64,000 nt of DNA, taken from the NCBI RefSeq assembly GCF_001747105.1, contig NZ_MDGQ01000005.1, positions 1,550,001-1,614,000 on the forward strand. The letters are read 5' to 3'. Under the pieces are notes generated by a model. The model made no database searches, had not been told where the DNA came from, and saw nothing but the letters and a program-made list of their open reading frames with translations. A program made the translations under genes and the position numbers. This DNA comes from Roseivirga misakiensis. GTDB lineage: Bacteria > Bacteroidota > Bacteroidia > Cytophagales > Cyclobacteriaceae. This document shows, one piece after another, positions 8,738 through 16,289 of the stretch (position 1 is its first letter; each line of letters starts with the position of its first letter).

Positions 8738-9085
8738 ATGCGCAAAGTTTACTACCTCTCCACCTGCGATACCTGCAAAAGAATAATGAGTAGCTTGAAT
8801 CTTGATGGTTTCGAAAAACAAGACATCAAAACAGAAGCCATCACTAGCGAACAGATCGAGCAAATGCATGCACTTTCGGGTTCCTATGAAAGTTTGTTCA
8901 GTAAGGTGGCTAGAAAATATCGTGCCAACGGATTACATGAAAAGTCATTAGACGAGCCTCAATTCAAGGCGTTGATTTTGGAGGAGTATACTTTTCTAAA
9001 GCGTCCTGTTTTTATAATCGACGATCAAATCTTTATTGGTAACAGCAAAAAAGTTGTTGCCCAATTACAGGAAACTTTGAATTAG
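8738..9085 (+). CDS. ArsC/Spx-family thioredoxin-fold protein
   Basis: A 115-residue protein of the ArsC/Spx/YffB family. It starts MRKVYYLSTCDTCKR, placing a CxxC at C10 and C13, the same positions as the redox switch of Spx. The conserved arginine and cis-proline occur in FLKRPVFIIDDQIFIG near residue 88-103. Family members reduce arsenate with glutathione or glutaredoxin, or act as redox-sensing regulators; in Bacteroidota the biochemical role is mostly untested. No ars genes are near, so an arsenic role is not supported by context. It stands alone and is followed by a repeat-rich intergenic region. Confidence 0.8.
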   Translation: MRKVYYLSTCDTCKRIMSSLNLDGFEKQDIKTEAITSEQIEQMHALSGSYESLFSKVARKYRANGLHEKSLDEPQFKALILEEYTFLKRPVFIIDDQIFIGNSKKVVAQLQETLN

Positions 9086-9555
9086 GAGATTCTTCACTTG
9101 GCTTAAAGTACTAAGGAATTATTCAAGAGATCCTTCGCTGCGCTCAGGATGACGATAGTCTTTCGTCACCTTGAGTGAAACGAAAGGTCTGTATCTAGTG
9201 CAAGTTTTCCTAAACAAGGCAGCCTGCCCACGGCTAATCCAGTTAGAGTCAATCCGATCGATAGGCTCAATGCACTAAGACAATCATCATGAGATCCTTG
9301 GCTATGCTCAGGATGACGATAGTGTTTTCGGCTACTCACGTGTTTCGTCACCTTGAGTGAAACGAAAGGTCTGTATAAACGGCATGTGGCATTAATGAAG
9401 CATCTTGCTTAAGGGTAATCTAACAATAGTCAATCCGATCACACGGCTTAAAGCACGAAGACAAATATTTAAGAGATCCTTCGCTATGCTCAGGATGACG
9501 ATGGTCTTTCGTCACCTTGAGTGAAACGAAAGGTCTCTTTTAAAACAGAAACTCG
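9086..9555. repeat. Three copies of an interspersed palindromic repeat
   Basis: This gene-free stretch holds three near-identical units at 9127-9190, 9291-9372 and 9473-9536. Each begins GAGATCCTTCGCTATGCTCA (with small variations) and ends GTGAAACGAAAGGTCT, and the two halves are related as imperfect inverted repeats. The middle copy carries an 18-base insertion. The DNA between copies is also similar (each spacer contains an AGTCAATCCGATC block and a GCAC-AAGACAA block), so the whole looks like about 2.5 tandem units of 164-182 bases. The reverse complement, GTCATCCTGAGC..., is a repeat commonly seen between genes in Bacteroidota. A short minus-strand frame inside it is a by-product of the repeat. 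Confidence 0.85.
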
Positions 9556-10209
9556 TTAAATGTTCTTGAGCTCTTCAATAGTCATTTGTGGATCAACAGA
9601 CTTGAAGACAAAGCTCCCAGCAACCAATATATCCGCCCCTGCCTCCATCAGCAATGGTGCATTGCGAATATTAACGCCACCGTCGATTTCTATTAGCGTA
9701 TTGGCATCATTTTCAGCAATAATCTCCTTTAGCTGTCTTACTTTTTTGTAGGTATTCTCGATAAACTTCTGACCACCAAATCCAGGATTCACAGACATGA
9801 TACAAACCAAGTCTATATCGGCTATAGTATCTTCCAGTAATTGAACGTTCGTATGTGGGTTGATCGCCACGCCTGCTCTACAATCGAGTGCTTTAATCTC
9901 TTGTAGCGCTCTATGCAAATGATCGGTAGCCTCATAATGAACCGTAATATTCGCTGCGCCAACGTCTCTAAAAGCCTTGAGGTATTGTTCCGGCTTTTGG
10001 ATCATTAAATGTACATCAAGTGGTTTTTTCGCATGCTGATTAATAGCATCGCAAACAGGAATTCCAAATGAGATATTAGGCACAAACACGCCATCCATGA
10101 TGTCAACATGAATCCAATCTGCCTGACTTTCATTTAACATTTCAACGTCTTGTTGAAGGTTAGCAAAATCTGCAGCTAGAACTGAAGGGGCTATAATGGG
10201 AGAACTCAT
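9556..10209 (-). CDS. rpe: Ribulose-phosphate 3-epimerase
   Basis: A 217-residue TIM barrel that interconverts ribulose-5-phosphate and xylulose-5-phosphate in the pentose phosphate pathway. IAPSVLAADFANL at the start, HVDIMDGVFVPNISFG, the H/D metal sites, MSVNPGFGGQKF and EIDGGVN are all present, as is the phosphate-binding ILVAGSFVFK near the end. A start nine codons further upstream is open but adds a hydrophobic tail unlike the family, so the ATG at 10209 is chosen. It is last in a minus-strand cluster, 32 bases after the subtilase gene. Confidence 0.95.
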   Translation of the reverse strand: MSSPIIAPSVLAADFANLQQDVEMLNESQADWIHVDIMDGVFVPNISFGIPVCDAINQHAKKPLDVHLMIQKPEQYLKAFRDVGAANITVHYEATDHLHRALQEIKALDCRAGVAINPHTNVQLLEDTIADIDLVCIMSVNPGFGGQKFIENTYKKVRQLKEIIAENDANTLIEIDGGVNIRNAPLLMEAGADILVAGSFVFKSVDPQMTIEELKNI

Positions 10210-10241
10210 GATCAAATATAAATCAATAATGACCAATAAAC

Positions 10242-11852
10242 TTAGCCTCGCTTAATGATCTTTTTAGTGATGACGCCAAGACTAGATGTTAGCCTAAGCA
10301 CTAAAAGACCAGGTCTAATGCTTGATAGGTCAATTTCTTGTTTGTTGTTGAAAAGACTTGGTACAATTCGATAAACTTCAACTTTAGCGCCTTCGCTATT
10401 ATAGATTTCTATGCCGACCTCTTCTCCAATAAAGGGTTCTCCAAAACTTAGTGTAAAGTAAGGAAGGTCAGTGGGGTTGGGATAAGCGATAATCCCCTCT
10501 TCTATCGGAATAAGTGACTCGTCAGCAATTTTTACGGCTCTTTCGAAAAGCGGAATACCAAAACCATAGTCGTCATCTGGGTTTTTAGCCCTATCTCCAG
10601 ATTCTCGTAAAATATCCATAAGCTGGATGTTCGTTTTCTCAGGGAATGCTTCAATTAACCCCGTGGCCAAGCCAGCTACTAATGGTGATGAAAAAGACGT
10701 GCCATTAGCGACTGTTAAAAAGCCTTGCGGGTTAGTCACTTCAACATTCACCCCCAGTGCTACTACATCTGGTTTTGTGGTGCCGCCCCCTCCTAGTCCA
10801 GAACTACTAAAGCCAGCCAGTACACCAATACTATTAATAGCTCCTACTGCTAGTACATTTTCACTGTCTGCTGGGGCGGTAATGGTTCCCCAAGGGCTAT
10901 TTCGCTGATTTCCCGAGCTATTTACTAGAAGTATACCTTTGCTCGCTGCTATATTCGCTGCGCGAGTAATCACGGCCGTTTGGCCATCCATTTGACTAAC
11001 CGTATAGTCCATACTGGCATCATCAAATTCACTATAGCCCAAAGAAGTGTTAATGATATCTACACCGATGCTATCCGCCGCTTCTGCCGCAAACAGCCAG
11101 TTGTACTCCTCTATTCGGTATTCACTTACTTCATTTTCGGTTACTGCCAGCATGAAACTGGCCTTCGGTACGGCACCGATCATTTCACCGTCTGCACCCA
11201 AAACGGACAGCACGTTCAATCCATGATCAAACCGATTACCTACATCAATACTATTATCGACATAGTTAAAGGTATGGATAAAGCGATTTTCAGCTAGAAT
11301 ATGAGCAAAGGCAGGATTGTTATCGTAGTTATTGAATCCTGAATCGAAAATGGCTACAAACACATCACTACCCATATAGCCTTCGGTGTGCATTTGATCT
11401 ATGCCCAACATTTGATATTGGAGGGTCTCCACTCGTGGTGGCGGTAATGGTGAATCATCGGTTTGCTCTATTTCCCCCGGCGGAGAAAGTATGGCTGCAG
11501 GCGATACGAATTCTACACTTTCTACAAATGGTAAACTCATGACGTTGTTCACATCTACGGCTTCCATCTGGACAAGCAAAGCATTCATCCACCGAGAAGT
11601 ATAATAAGTTTCAATGCCTAATGCTCCTACTTGATCGACATAGCTTGAGTTTACAGGGAAATCTTGCGAAGTGATCGCGGCATTGTGCTTTAAACGCCTA
11701 TCAATAGCTCTTTGGGAGAGGAATTCTAATGGTCTATTTGTGGAATAATTTGTATTGGCTTTATCGGTAAAAAAGACCATATACTGGTCTTGTCCTTTAA
11801 GACATGTACTTAGGAATAAAAGGCATATGATTAGTCTAGTTCCCCTCTTCAT
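10242..11852 (-). CDS. Secreted subtilisin-like (S8) serine protease with T9SS sorting tail
   Basis: A 536-residue exported protease. A signal peptide (RLIICLLFLSTCLKG) is followed by an inhibitor/propeptide-like region (to about 145), then the S8 domain. The triad is D170 (VAIFDSGF), H210 (FDHGLN) and S386 (NGTSFSSPLVAG), with oxyanion N315 in NSSGNQ. From about 450 to the end is a beta-rich tail starting IIAYPNPT and ending VITKKIIKRG, the pattern of the type IX secretion C-terminal signal, which directs cargo across the outer membrane and to the surface. The upstream lipoprotein gene overlaps its start by 17 bases, implying a coupled pair. The protease class is certain; its substrate is unknown. 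Confidence 0.93.
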   Translation of the reverse strand: MKRGTRLIICLLFLSTCLKGQDQYMVFFTDKANTNYSTNRPLEFLSQRAIDRRLKHNAAITSQDFPVNSSYVDQVGALGIETYYTSRWMNALLVQMEAVDVNNVMSLPFVESVEFVSPAAILSPPGEIEQTDDSPLPPPRVETLQYQMLGIDQMHTEGYMGSDVFVAIFDSGFNNYDNNPAFAHILAENRFIHTFNYVDNSIDVGNRFDHGLNVLSVLGADGEMIGAVPKASFMLAVTENEVSEYRIEEYNWLFAAEAADSIGVDIINTSLGYSEFDDASMDYTVSQMDGQTAVITRAANIAASKGILLVNSSGNQRNSPWGTITAPADSENVLAVGAINSIGVLAGFSSSGLGGGGTTKPDVVALGVNVEVTNPQGFLTVANGTSFSSPLVAGLATGLIEAFPEKTNIQLMDILRESGDRAKNPDDDYGFGIPLFERAVKIADESLIPIEEGIIAYPNPTDLPYFTLSFGEPFIGEEVGIEIYNSEGAKVEVYRIVPSLFNNKQEIDLSSIRPGLLVLRLTSSLGVITKKIIKRG

Positions 11853-12576
11853 TTAAGCTACCATGTGCGGTTAATACCTCTCTGTAGTACCGACCCGACT
11901 GCACAATTTCTTGATTGGCGCAAGGACCAACTGAGCAAAATTTCAGTTGCCGGTACTCTTTACGAACTAGTCCAATGCTATCGGCGTAAACCTCCGTTCT
12001 CTCATCCCTAAACGTAATGGCAAGGCCACTGGGGTTTTCATCATTGTCATCACTTACCTGTATCTCGGTTGCTCTCAAAAAAGTATTAATTCCTTGGGTA
12101 AAGGGTTCATTAAAGGTCAAATATCGTTGGGTTAAGGCATCGCGACCGTTGAGTAAGTTTCTGTCCCACCTTCGAGAAGTATCTACTGGAAAAACCATTT
12201 TCACCAATGGTAAATTGTTCTCAACCGACACTGCCATGCCCTCTTCTACTCTAGCTGTCCAAAGGGAATCCAACGACCAAGGATCGTTACTTGTATTCCT
12301 AGTCAGTCGACGGATCAATCTGGATTCAATACCATTAGAAACGAAAGAATCACTCACTTCTTCACGTAACTGATACTCTAGGGTATCGCTGATTTCTACA
12401 GCCGAATACCGAATTTCATAAACTTCGTATTCACGAAATTTATCAGGTTCAAGAAAGAAATATGATTTACCTAGATCTGGATCAAGCGGTTCTTCAGCTG
12501 GTGCGTCATCATTTGATACACATGAAAAAGTGACCAAAATGAGCAATAAGAACAGGTATTCGAATTTCAAACGCAT
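11836..12576 (-). CDS. Lipoprotein of unknown function
   Basis: A 246-residue protein with a lipobox (LILVTFSC, Cys 19) and the acidic SNDDAPAEEP linker that follows the lipidated cysteine in Bacteroidota surface lipoproteins. The rest is beta-rich and polar, with two cysteines near the C-terminus (FCSVGPCANQ), possibly a disulfide. No family is recognised. Its end overlaps the start of the T9SS subtilase by 17 bases, so they are likely translated together; a chaperone, inhibitor or surface partner of the protease is possible but unproven. Confidence 0.75.
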   Translation of the reverse strand: MRLKFEYLFLLLILVTFSCVSNDDAPAEEPLDPDLGKSYFFLEPDKFREYEVYEIRYSAVEISDTLEYQLREEVSDSFVSNGIESRLIRRLTRNTSNDPWSLDSLWTARVEEGMAVSVENNLPLVKMVFPVDTSRRWDRNLLNGRDALTQRYLTFNEPFTQGINTFLRATEIQVSDDNDENPSGLAITFRDERTEVYADSIGLVRKEYRQLKFCSVGPCANQEIVQSGRYYREVLTAHGSLNEEGN

Positions 12577-12771
12577 TTGACGTAAAATTAACAGGTTTGG
12601 TCAATGATTGGATAACGTTAAACGACTATTCTTCGCATCTAATACCACCAATCTTCTTGAATGAACTACAAGTGTCTTAGCAAAGACCCTAATTATTTGA
12701 TGTGATTTGGGAACATCATTTTTAAATGGTTCCATCTTGAAATTCTGATGACAATTGCTTTTAAAATCTGT

Positions 12772-12779
12772 TATTTTTG
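12772..12779 (+). promoter_or_regulatory. Candidate -7 promoter element
   Basis: TATTTTTG is an exact match to the Bacteroidota -7 consensus TAnnTTTG and lies 26 bases before the ATG at 12806. No well-spaced -33 TTTG is present: a TTG lies only 14 bases upstream. Confidence 0.35.
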
Positions 12780-12805
12780 CCCTGAATTTAGAGCAAGTTT
12801 AAAAT

Positions 12806-13399
12806 ATGGCCTTAAGAACGTTTGTAGTTGTAAGTGGCATCAACAACCTGAGTGATGCAAGATATTGTGCCGGAATGGAAGTGAATGAGTTGGGATTCAA
12901 CATTGAACCCGACCATCAGAATTATACGGACCCTACAAAGTTTAAGGAAATGACAGATTGGTTGTCTGGTGTTGAATTTGTCGGTGAAATTAATGATCCA
13001 GCTACAGATGTCGCCAATGCCATCAAAGATTACGGGATTAAATCGGTTCAAATCAGTCATCTCGATCAGATTGAGGTAGCACTATCAACAGGGCTTGCTG
13101 TTGTTTACAATGCCACCTCTATTGATGAAGCCGTAAAAGCCTGGGATCTATCCAACCAAGGCTTGGATTATATAATAATCAATAACTCCACTGTAAATTC
13201 AGATGCCTTAAAGGAGGCCTCCTTTCCTTTTGTCGTTTCAGAAGGCTTTCAGGCTGAAAATGTTATTGAATTTGTTGAAAGCCTAAATGCGAAGGGAATC
13301 TCTCTTACCGGTGGTGATGAAATTAGACCTGGTTACAAAGATTTCGACGAATTGGCTGATATCCTTGAGGAATTAGAAATTGACGACTTGGCGGGATAG
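12806..13399 (+). CDS. TrpF-like TIM-barrel protein lacking catalytic residues
   Basis: A 197-residue protein that aligns by eye along its whole length with phosphoribosylanthranilate isomerase (TrpF): VVVSGINNLSDARYCAGMEVNELGF matches KICGITNLEDA...GADALGF in position, SVQISHL matches VQLHG, and GGDEIRPGYKDFDEL matches the closing phosphate-binding SSGVE...PGKKD segment. However, the catalytic base (Cys in KICG) is Ser10 and the general acid Asp (ILLDT) is replaced in YIIINNS. No other trp gene is nearby. It therefore looks like a non-catalytic or repurposed paralogue. It has its own candidate promoter and no operon partner. Confidence 0.7.
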   Translation: MALRTFVVVSGINNLSDARYCAGMEVNELGFNIEPDHQNYTDPTKFKEMTDWLSGVEFVGEINDPATDVANAIKDYGIKSVQISHLDQIEVALSTGLAVVYNATSIDEAVKAWDLSNQGLDYIIINNSTVNSDALKEASFPFVVSEGFQAENVIEFVESLNAKGISLTGGDEIRPGYKDFDELADILEELEIDDLAG

Positions 13400-13483
13400 T
13401 CGACAAAACCGCTCTTAAAAAAAATGTCCTCTTTCGCGTATCTTGCTGTTTGACCTATTAACTTATGTGTCAAAGTTACTCCT

Positions 13484-13978
13484 ATGAAACGTATTATACT
13501 TTTTAGTCTTCTTCTTGTTTGTTCTGCTCAGTTAGTTGCACAAAATGAGGTAACCACTTTTATCCTGATTCGTCATGCTGAAAAATCTAATGATGATCCA
13601 AGAGATCCAAACTTATCTGAAGAAGGTGTGAAAAGGGCTCAGGCCTTAAAGGAAATGTTAAGGGAGGCTGATATTGCTGCTCTTTATTCTTCGCCATACA
13701 AAAGAACTAAAAGCACTGTCCAGCCGATTGCTGAAGCAAAGGGTCTAACGATTAACACTTACGACCCACGAAGTGCCGCTTTTTTGGAAGATATTATGAA
13801 AGAGCACCGAGGTAAAACGATCGTTATTTCTGGTCACTCAAATACTACTCCCAATGTGGTAAACGCTCTAATTGGTAAAGATCAGTTCAAACAATTATCA
13901 GAGAGCGATTACTCTAAAATCTTTATTGTAAGCGTGACGGAAATTGGAAAAGGTACTGCCACTGTACTTTCTTATTAG
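13484..13978 (+). CDS. Periplasmic histidine phosphatase (SixA/PGAM-like)
   Basis: A 164-residue exported member of the histidine phosphatase superfamily. After a signal peptide (IILFSLLLVCSAQLVAQ) comes the catalytic LIRHAEKS (the RHG-type motif, where His is phosphorylated), then YSSPYKRTKSTVQPIA with the phosphate-binding arginine, and GHSNTTPNVV with the second catalytic histidine. The fold is short, as in SixA, with little cap domain. The substrate is unknown; location suggests a phosphorylated nutrient or envelope component. It is followed after 13 bases by a DoxX-type gene on the same strand. Confidence 0.85.
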   Translation: MKRIILFSLLLVCSAQLVAQNEVTTFILIRHAEKSNDDPRDPNLSEEGVKRAQALKEMLREADIAALYSSPYKRTKSTVQPIAEAKGLTINTYDPRSAAFLEDIMKEHRGKTIVISGHSNTTPNVVNALIGKDQFKQLSESDYSKIFIVSVTEIGKGTATVLSY

Positions 13979-13991
13979 CGATATATAGGTA

Positions 13992-14381
13992 ATGAAGGTC
14001 AAAAAACTAGAACGTCTTAAATTTGCTTCATTACTCTTAATCGTAGGTTTTTACATGTTTGCTGGCGCCAATCATTTTATTAGTCCAGAGTTTTATTATC
14101 CTCTGATACCTGATTATTTGCCTTGGACAAAAGCCATTAATGTAATCAGTGGATTGGCTGAAATTCTTTTGGCCCTTGGATTGTTATTCAAGCCTACCCG
14201 AAAGCTTTCAGCGATGCTAATCATCGCCATGTTGATCGCTTTTCTACCAGCGCATGTTTACTTTATCGAATTAGGAGGATGCGTTCATGAAGGCTTATGT
14301 GTACCCGCATGGGTTGCTTGGGTTAGACTTTTAGTCATTCACCCTATTCTGATTGCTTGGGCATGGTGGCATCGGAAATAG
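13992..14381 (+). CDS. DoxX-family membrane protein
   Basis: A 129-residue protein with four predicted transmembrane helices (around 10-28, 47-66, 74-92 and 104-125). FYMFAGANHFISPEFYYPLIPDYLP is the characteristic DoxX opening, and NVISGLAEILLALGLLF the second helix. DoxX-like proteins are thought to associate with quinone or redox partners; the exact role is unknown. It lies 13 bases after the histidine phosphatase. Its last 38 bases overlap the end of the convergent flippase-like gene. Confidence 0.8.
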   Translation: MKVKKLERLKFASLLLIVGFYMFAGANHFISPEFYYPLIPDYLPWTKAINVISGLAEILLALGLLFKPTRKLSAMLIIAMLIAFLPAHVYFIELGGCVHEGLCVPAWVAWVRLLVIHPILIAWAWWHRK

Positions 14382-15246
14382 CCTCTGTCTTTCCTATCTT
14401 CAAATAGACTGTCCCGATCAGGGAGCTTACTAAAGTTATCAGGAAAAATAGTGATGCTAAAGCGATAGAGGCTGGTTCACTGAGCAAAAACACCTGATAG
14501 CCTATGGTCATTGTTAATTCTCTTACGCCAAAGCCACCCGGCAAAGAGATGGGTAAAGCCGCCAGAACTGAAGACAAAAGAAATAAGGTAAAGTAATCTA
14601 TAAACCCAGTCTCCACACCAAGTGATTTCAAGATTAGATAAGCGCACAATACTTGTAAAGCTTGTACACCAATCGCCTGTATATTGGTAATATGACTCAC
14701 TTTCTTGTAAGTAGGAAAAACATAATGAACCATGATATAATAGGCTGGAAAAGCCAGAATTAACCCTACCCAAAGTAAGAAGCCAAACCCTTCTAGGGCA
14801 TCATATGCAGTACCAAGTAGTCCGAGTCCGCAGCCTAGAAAGCCGAGCGCTACTACCCCACTAATTCTGTCTAAAAGCGTCGCAGCCACTAATTGCTTCA
14901 CTGGCTTTTTATAAAGCTTATTCAATAAATAGACTTTATATCCATCGCCACCAATACCTCCGGGTAGAAATTGGTTGTACAACATCCCCAGATAATAAAG
15001 CTTCAGATTATAAATCTCACTGAGCTTTATTTCAATGGCTTTGAAGAAATGATTTAATCTAATGGCACTGAGAATCTTTGAAGCATTGAACGCTAAGAAC
15101 GCCAAAATTAACCAACCGATATCGGCTTGTAATAAACTGGTCTTTAATTCATCTACATCTATTTCACCAATTACATAGTAAACGGCAAATGCGGCAATCG
15201 CAATTTGAAGCGTAAGTTTAAGCCCTTTCTTAACGCGCTTGTCCAA
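14344..15246 (-). CDS. UPF0104/LPG-synthase-TM family flippase-like protein
   Basis: A 300-residue membrane protein of the lysylphosphatidylglycerol-synthase transmembrane family (also called UPF0104 or AglD-like). About eight transmembrane helices are visible. The family signature FLPGGIGGDGYKVYLLNK lies near residues 93-110, and LPGGFGVRELTMTIGYQ near 234 is the second conserved loop. Such proteins are proposed to flip lipid-linked substrates and often pair with GT2 glycosyltransferases. That is the case here: the GT2 gene just upstream overlaps it by 17 bases. It has no catalytic LPG synthase domain. Confidence 0.88.
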   Translation of the reverse strand: MDKRVKKGLKLTLQIAIAAFAVYYVIGEIDVDELKTSLLQADIGWLILAFLAFNASKILSAIRLNHFFKAIEIKLSEIYNLKLYYLGMLYNQFLPGGIGGDGYKVYLLNKLYKKPVKQLVAATLLDRISGVVALGFLGCGLGLLGTAYDALEGFGFLLWVGLILAFPAYYIMVHYVFPTYKKVSHITNIQAIGVQALQVLCAYLILKSLGVETGFIDYFTLFLLSSVLAALPISLPGGFGVRELTMTIGYQVFLLSEPASIALASLFFLITLVSSLIGTVYLKIGKTEAISDATMPKQSE

Positions 15247-16171
15247 TGTAGGTTTCTTTCAGACGATAGACTGTCTTATTCTGAGATTCAAAGTACGTTC
15301 TCATCATAAGTTCAGCGATAATGCCGACCGTAATGAACTGAATTCCGGCTAAGATCATGATACTACCAAGGAGCAATAGTGGTCTACCCCAAATATCCGC
15401 ACCTGTGACAAATTTGTATATCACCAGGTATAAATCGATCATAAAGCCCAAGGCGAAAGTGATAATCCCTAGCCCACCAAATAGGTGCATCGGTCTTCTG
15501 AAGTATTTCTGAAAGAAAATCATCAGAATAAGGTCAGCCATAACCTTAAAGGTTCTATTGATACCGTATTTAGATTCGCCATGGATTCGTGCATGGTGAT
15601 TTACATCTACCTCTGTCATTTTAGCACCTTGTAGTTTGGCTAAAACAGGGATAAATCGATGTAATTCGCCATAGAGGCCTAAATTCTTGGCTATATCACT
15701 TTTATAAATTCTTAAAGAGCAGCCATAATCCGTCAGCCTTACATCGGTGGTATTTCTTATGATCCAGTTGGCGATTTTACTAGGGAATTTGCGAAGCACG
15801 AAACCATCTTTTCGATTGGCTCTCACGCCAGCCACTACATCCATTCCAGAGGTTTCCAGCTTCTCCATCATTTTAGGAATATCAGCTGGGTCATTTTGGA
15901 GGTCACCATCCATGGTCACTATGTACTCACCACTTGCCTCGGCTATTCCTGCCGACATGGCTGTACTTTGTCCATAATTCTTATTGAAGATGAGCACTTT
16001 TGTACGCTCGTTGGCGATCGACTTGGCGTTTTCTACAGTTTTATCTGTCGATCCATCGTCTACCAATATTAACTCGTAATCTATTCCTTCAAGTGCCTCA
16101 TATTCCTTTTGGCAAAGTGGAATTACGTTATCTTCCTCGTTGTAAACGGTAACTACAACCGATAGCTTCAT
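15230..16171 (-). CDS. GT2-family polyprenyl-phosphate glycosyltransferase
   Basis: A 313-residue glycosyltransferase of the DPM1/ArnC/GtrB group, which moves a sugar from a nucleotide donor to a polyprenyl phosphate. LSVVVTVYNEEDNV opens the domain, LILVDDGSTDKT and MDGDLQNDP carry the donor and metal-binding aspartates, and RIHGESKYGI is the conserved acceptor-side motif. Two C-terminal transmembrane helices (about 233-255 and 268-292) anchor it to the inner membrane. It overlaps the flippase-like gene by 17 bases, and the divergent gene at 16290 is an ArnT-like transferase that could use its product. Together they suggest glycan decoration of a lipid. Confidence 0.92.
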   Translation of the reverse strand: MKLSVVVTVYNEEDNVIPLCQKEYEALEGIDYELILVDDGSTDKTVENAKSIANERTKVLIFNKNYGQSTAMSAGIAEASGEYIVTMDGDLQNDPADIPKMMEKLETSGMDVVAGVRANRKDGFVLRKFPSKIANWIIRNTTDVRLTDYGCSLRIYKSDIAKNLGLYGELHRFIPVLAKLQGAKMTEVDVNHHARIHGESKYGINRTFKVMADLILMIFFQKYFRRPMHLFGGLGIITFALGFMIDLYLVIYKFVTGADIWGRPLLLLGSIMILAGIQFITVGIIAELMMRTYFESQNKTVYRLKETYIGQAR

Positions 16172-16274
16172 ACTCTAAATTTGAAATGCAAAGTAAATGA
16201 GTTCTTATTCAAATACCTAAAAGGTTTTTTATACTTCCTACCGAGCCTTTCGCAACGAATAACAGACAATTGTT

Positions 16275-16282
16275 TAGCTTTG
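16275..16282 (+). promoter_or_regulatory. Candidate -7 element placing transcription start at the ATG
   Basis: TAGCTTTG exactly matches TAnnTTTG and ends seven bases before the start codon at 16290. If used, transcription would begin at or next to the ATG, giving a leaderless or nearly leaderless message. Confidence 0.35.
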
Positions 16283-16289
16283 CCACTTT

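Noticed and set aside
9166-9351. 61-codon minus-strand frame in the repeat-rich gap
   Set aside because: It is built from the interspersed palindromic repeat, which has open frames by composition, and shows no protein-like pattern.
9086-9555. CRISPR-like look of repeated blocks
   Set aside because: Only three copies, 64-82 bases long, with related rather than unique spacers and no cas genes.
14344-14381. Overlap of the DoxX gene and the flippase-like gene
   Set aside because: A 38-base overlap of convergent 3' ends is common in compact genomes and needs no special explanation.
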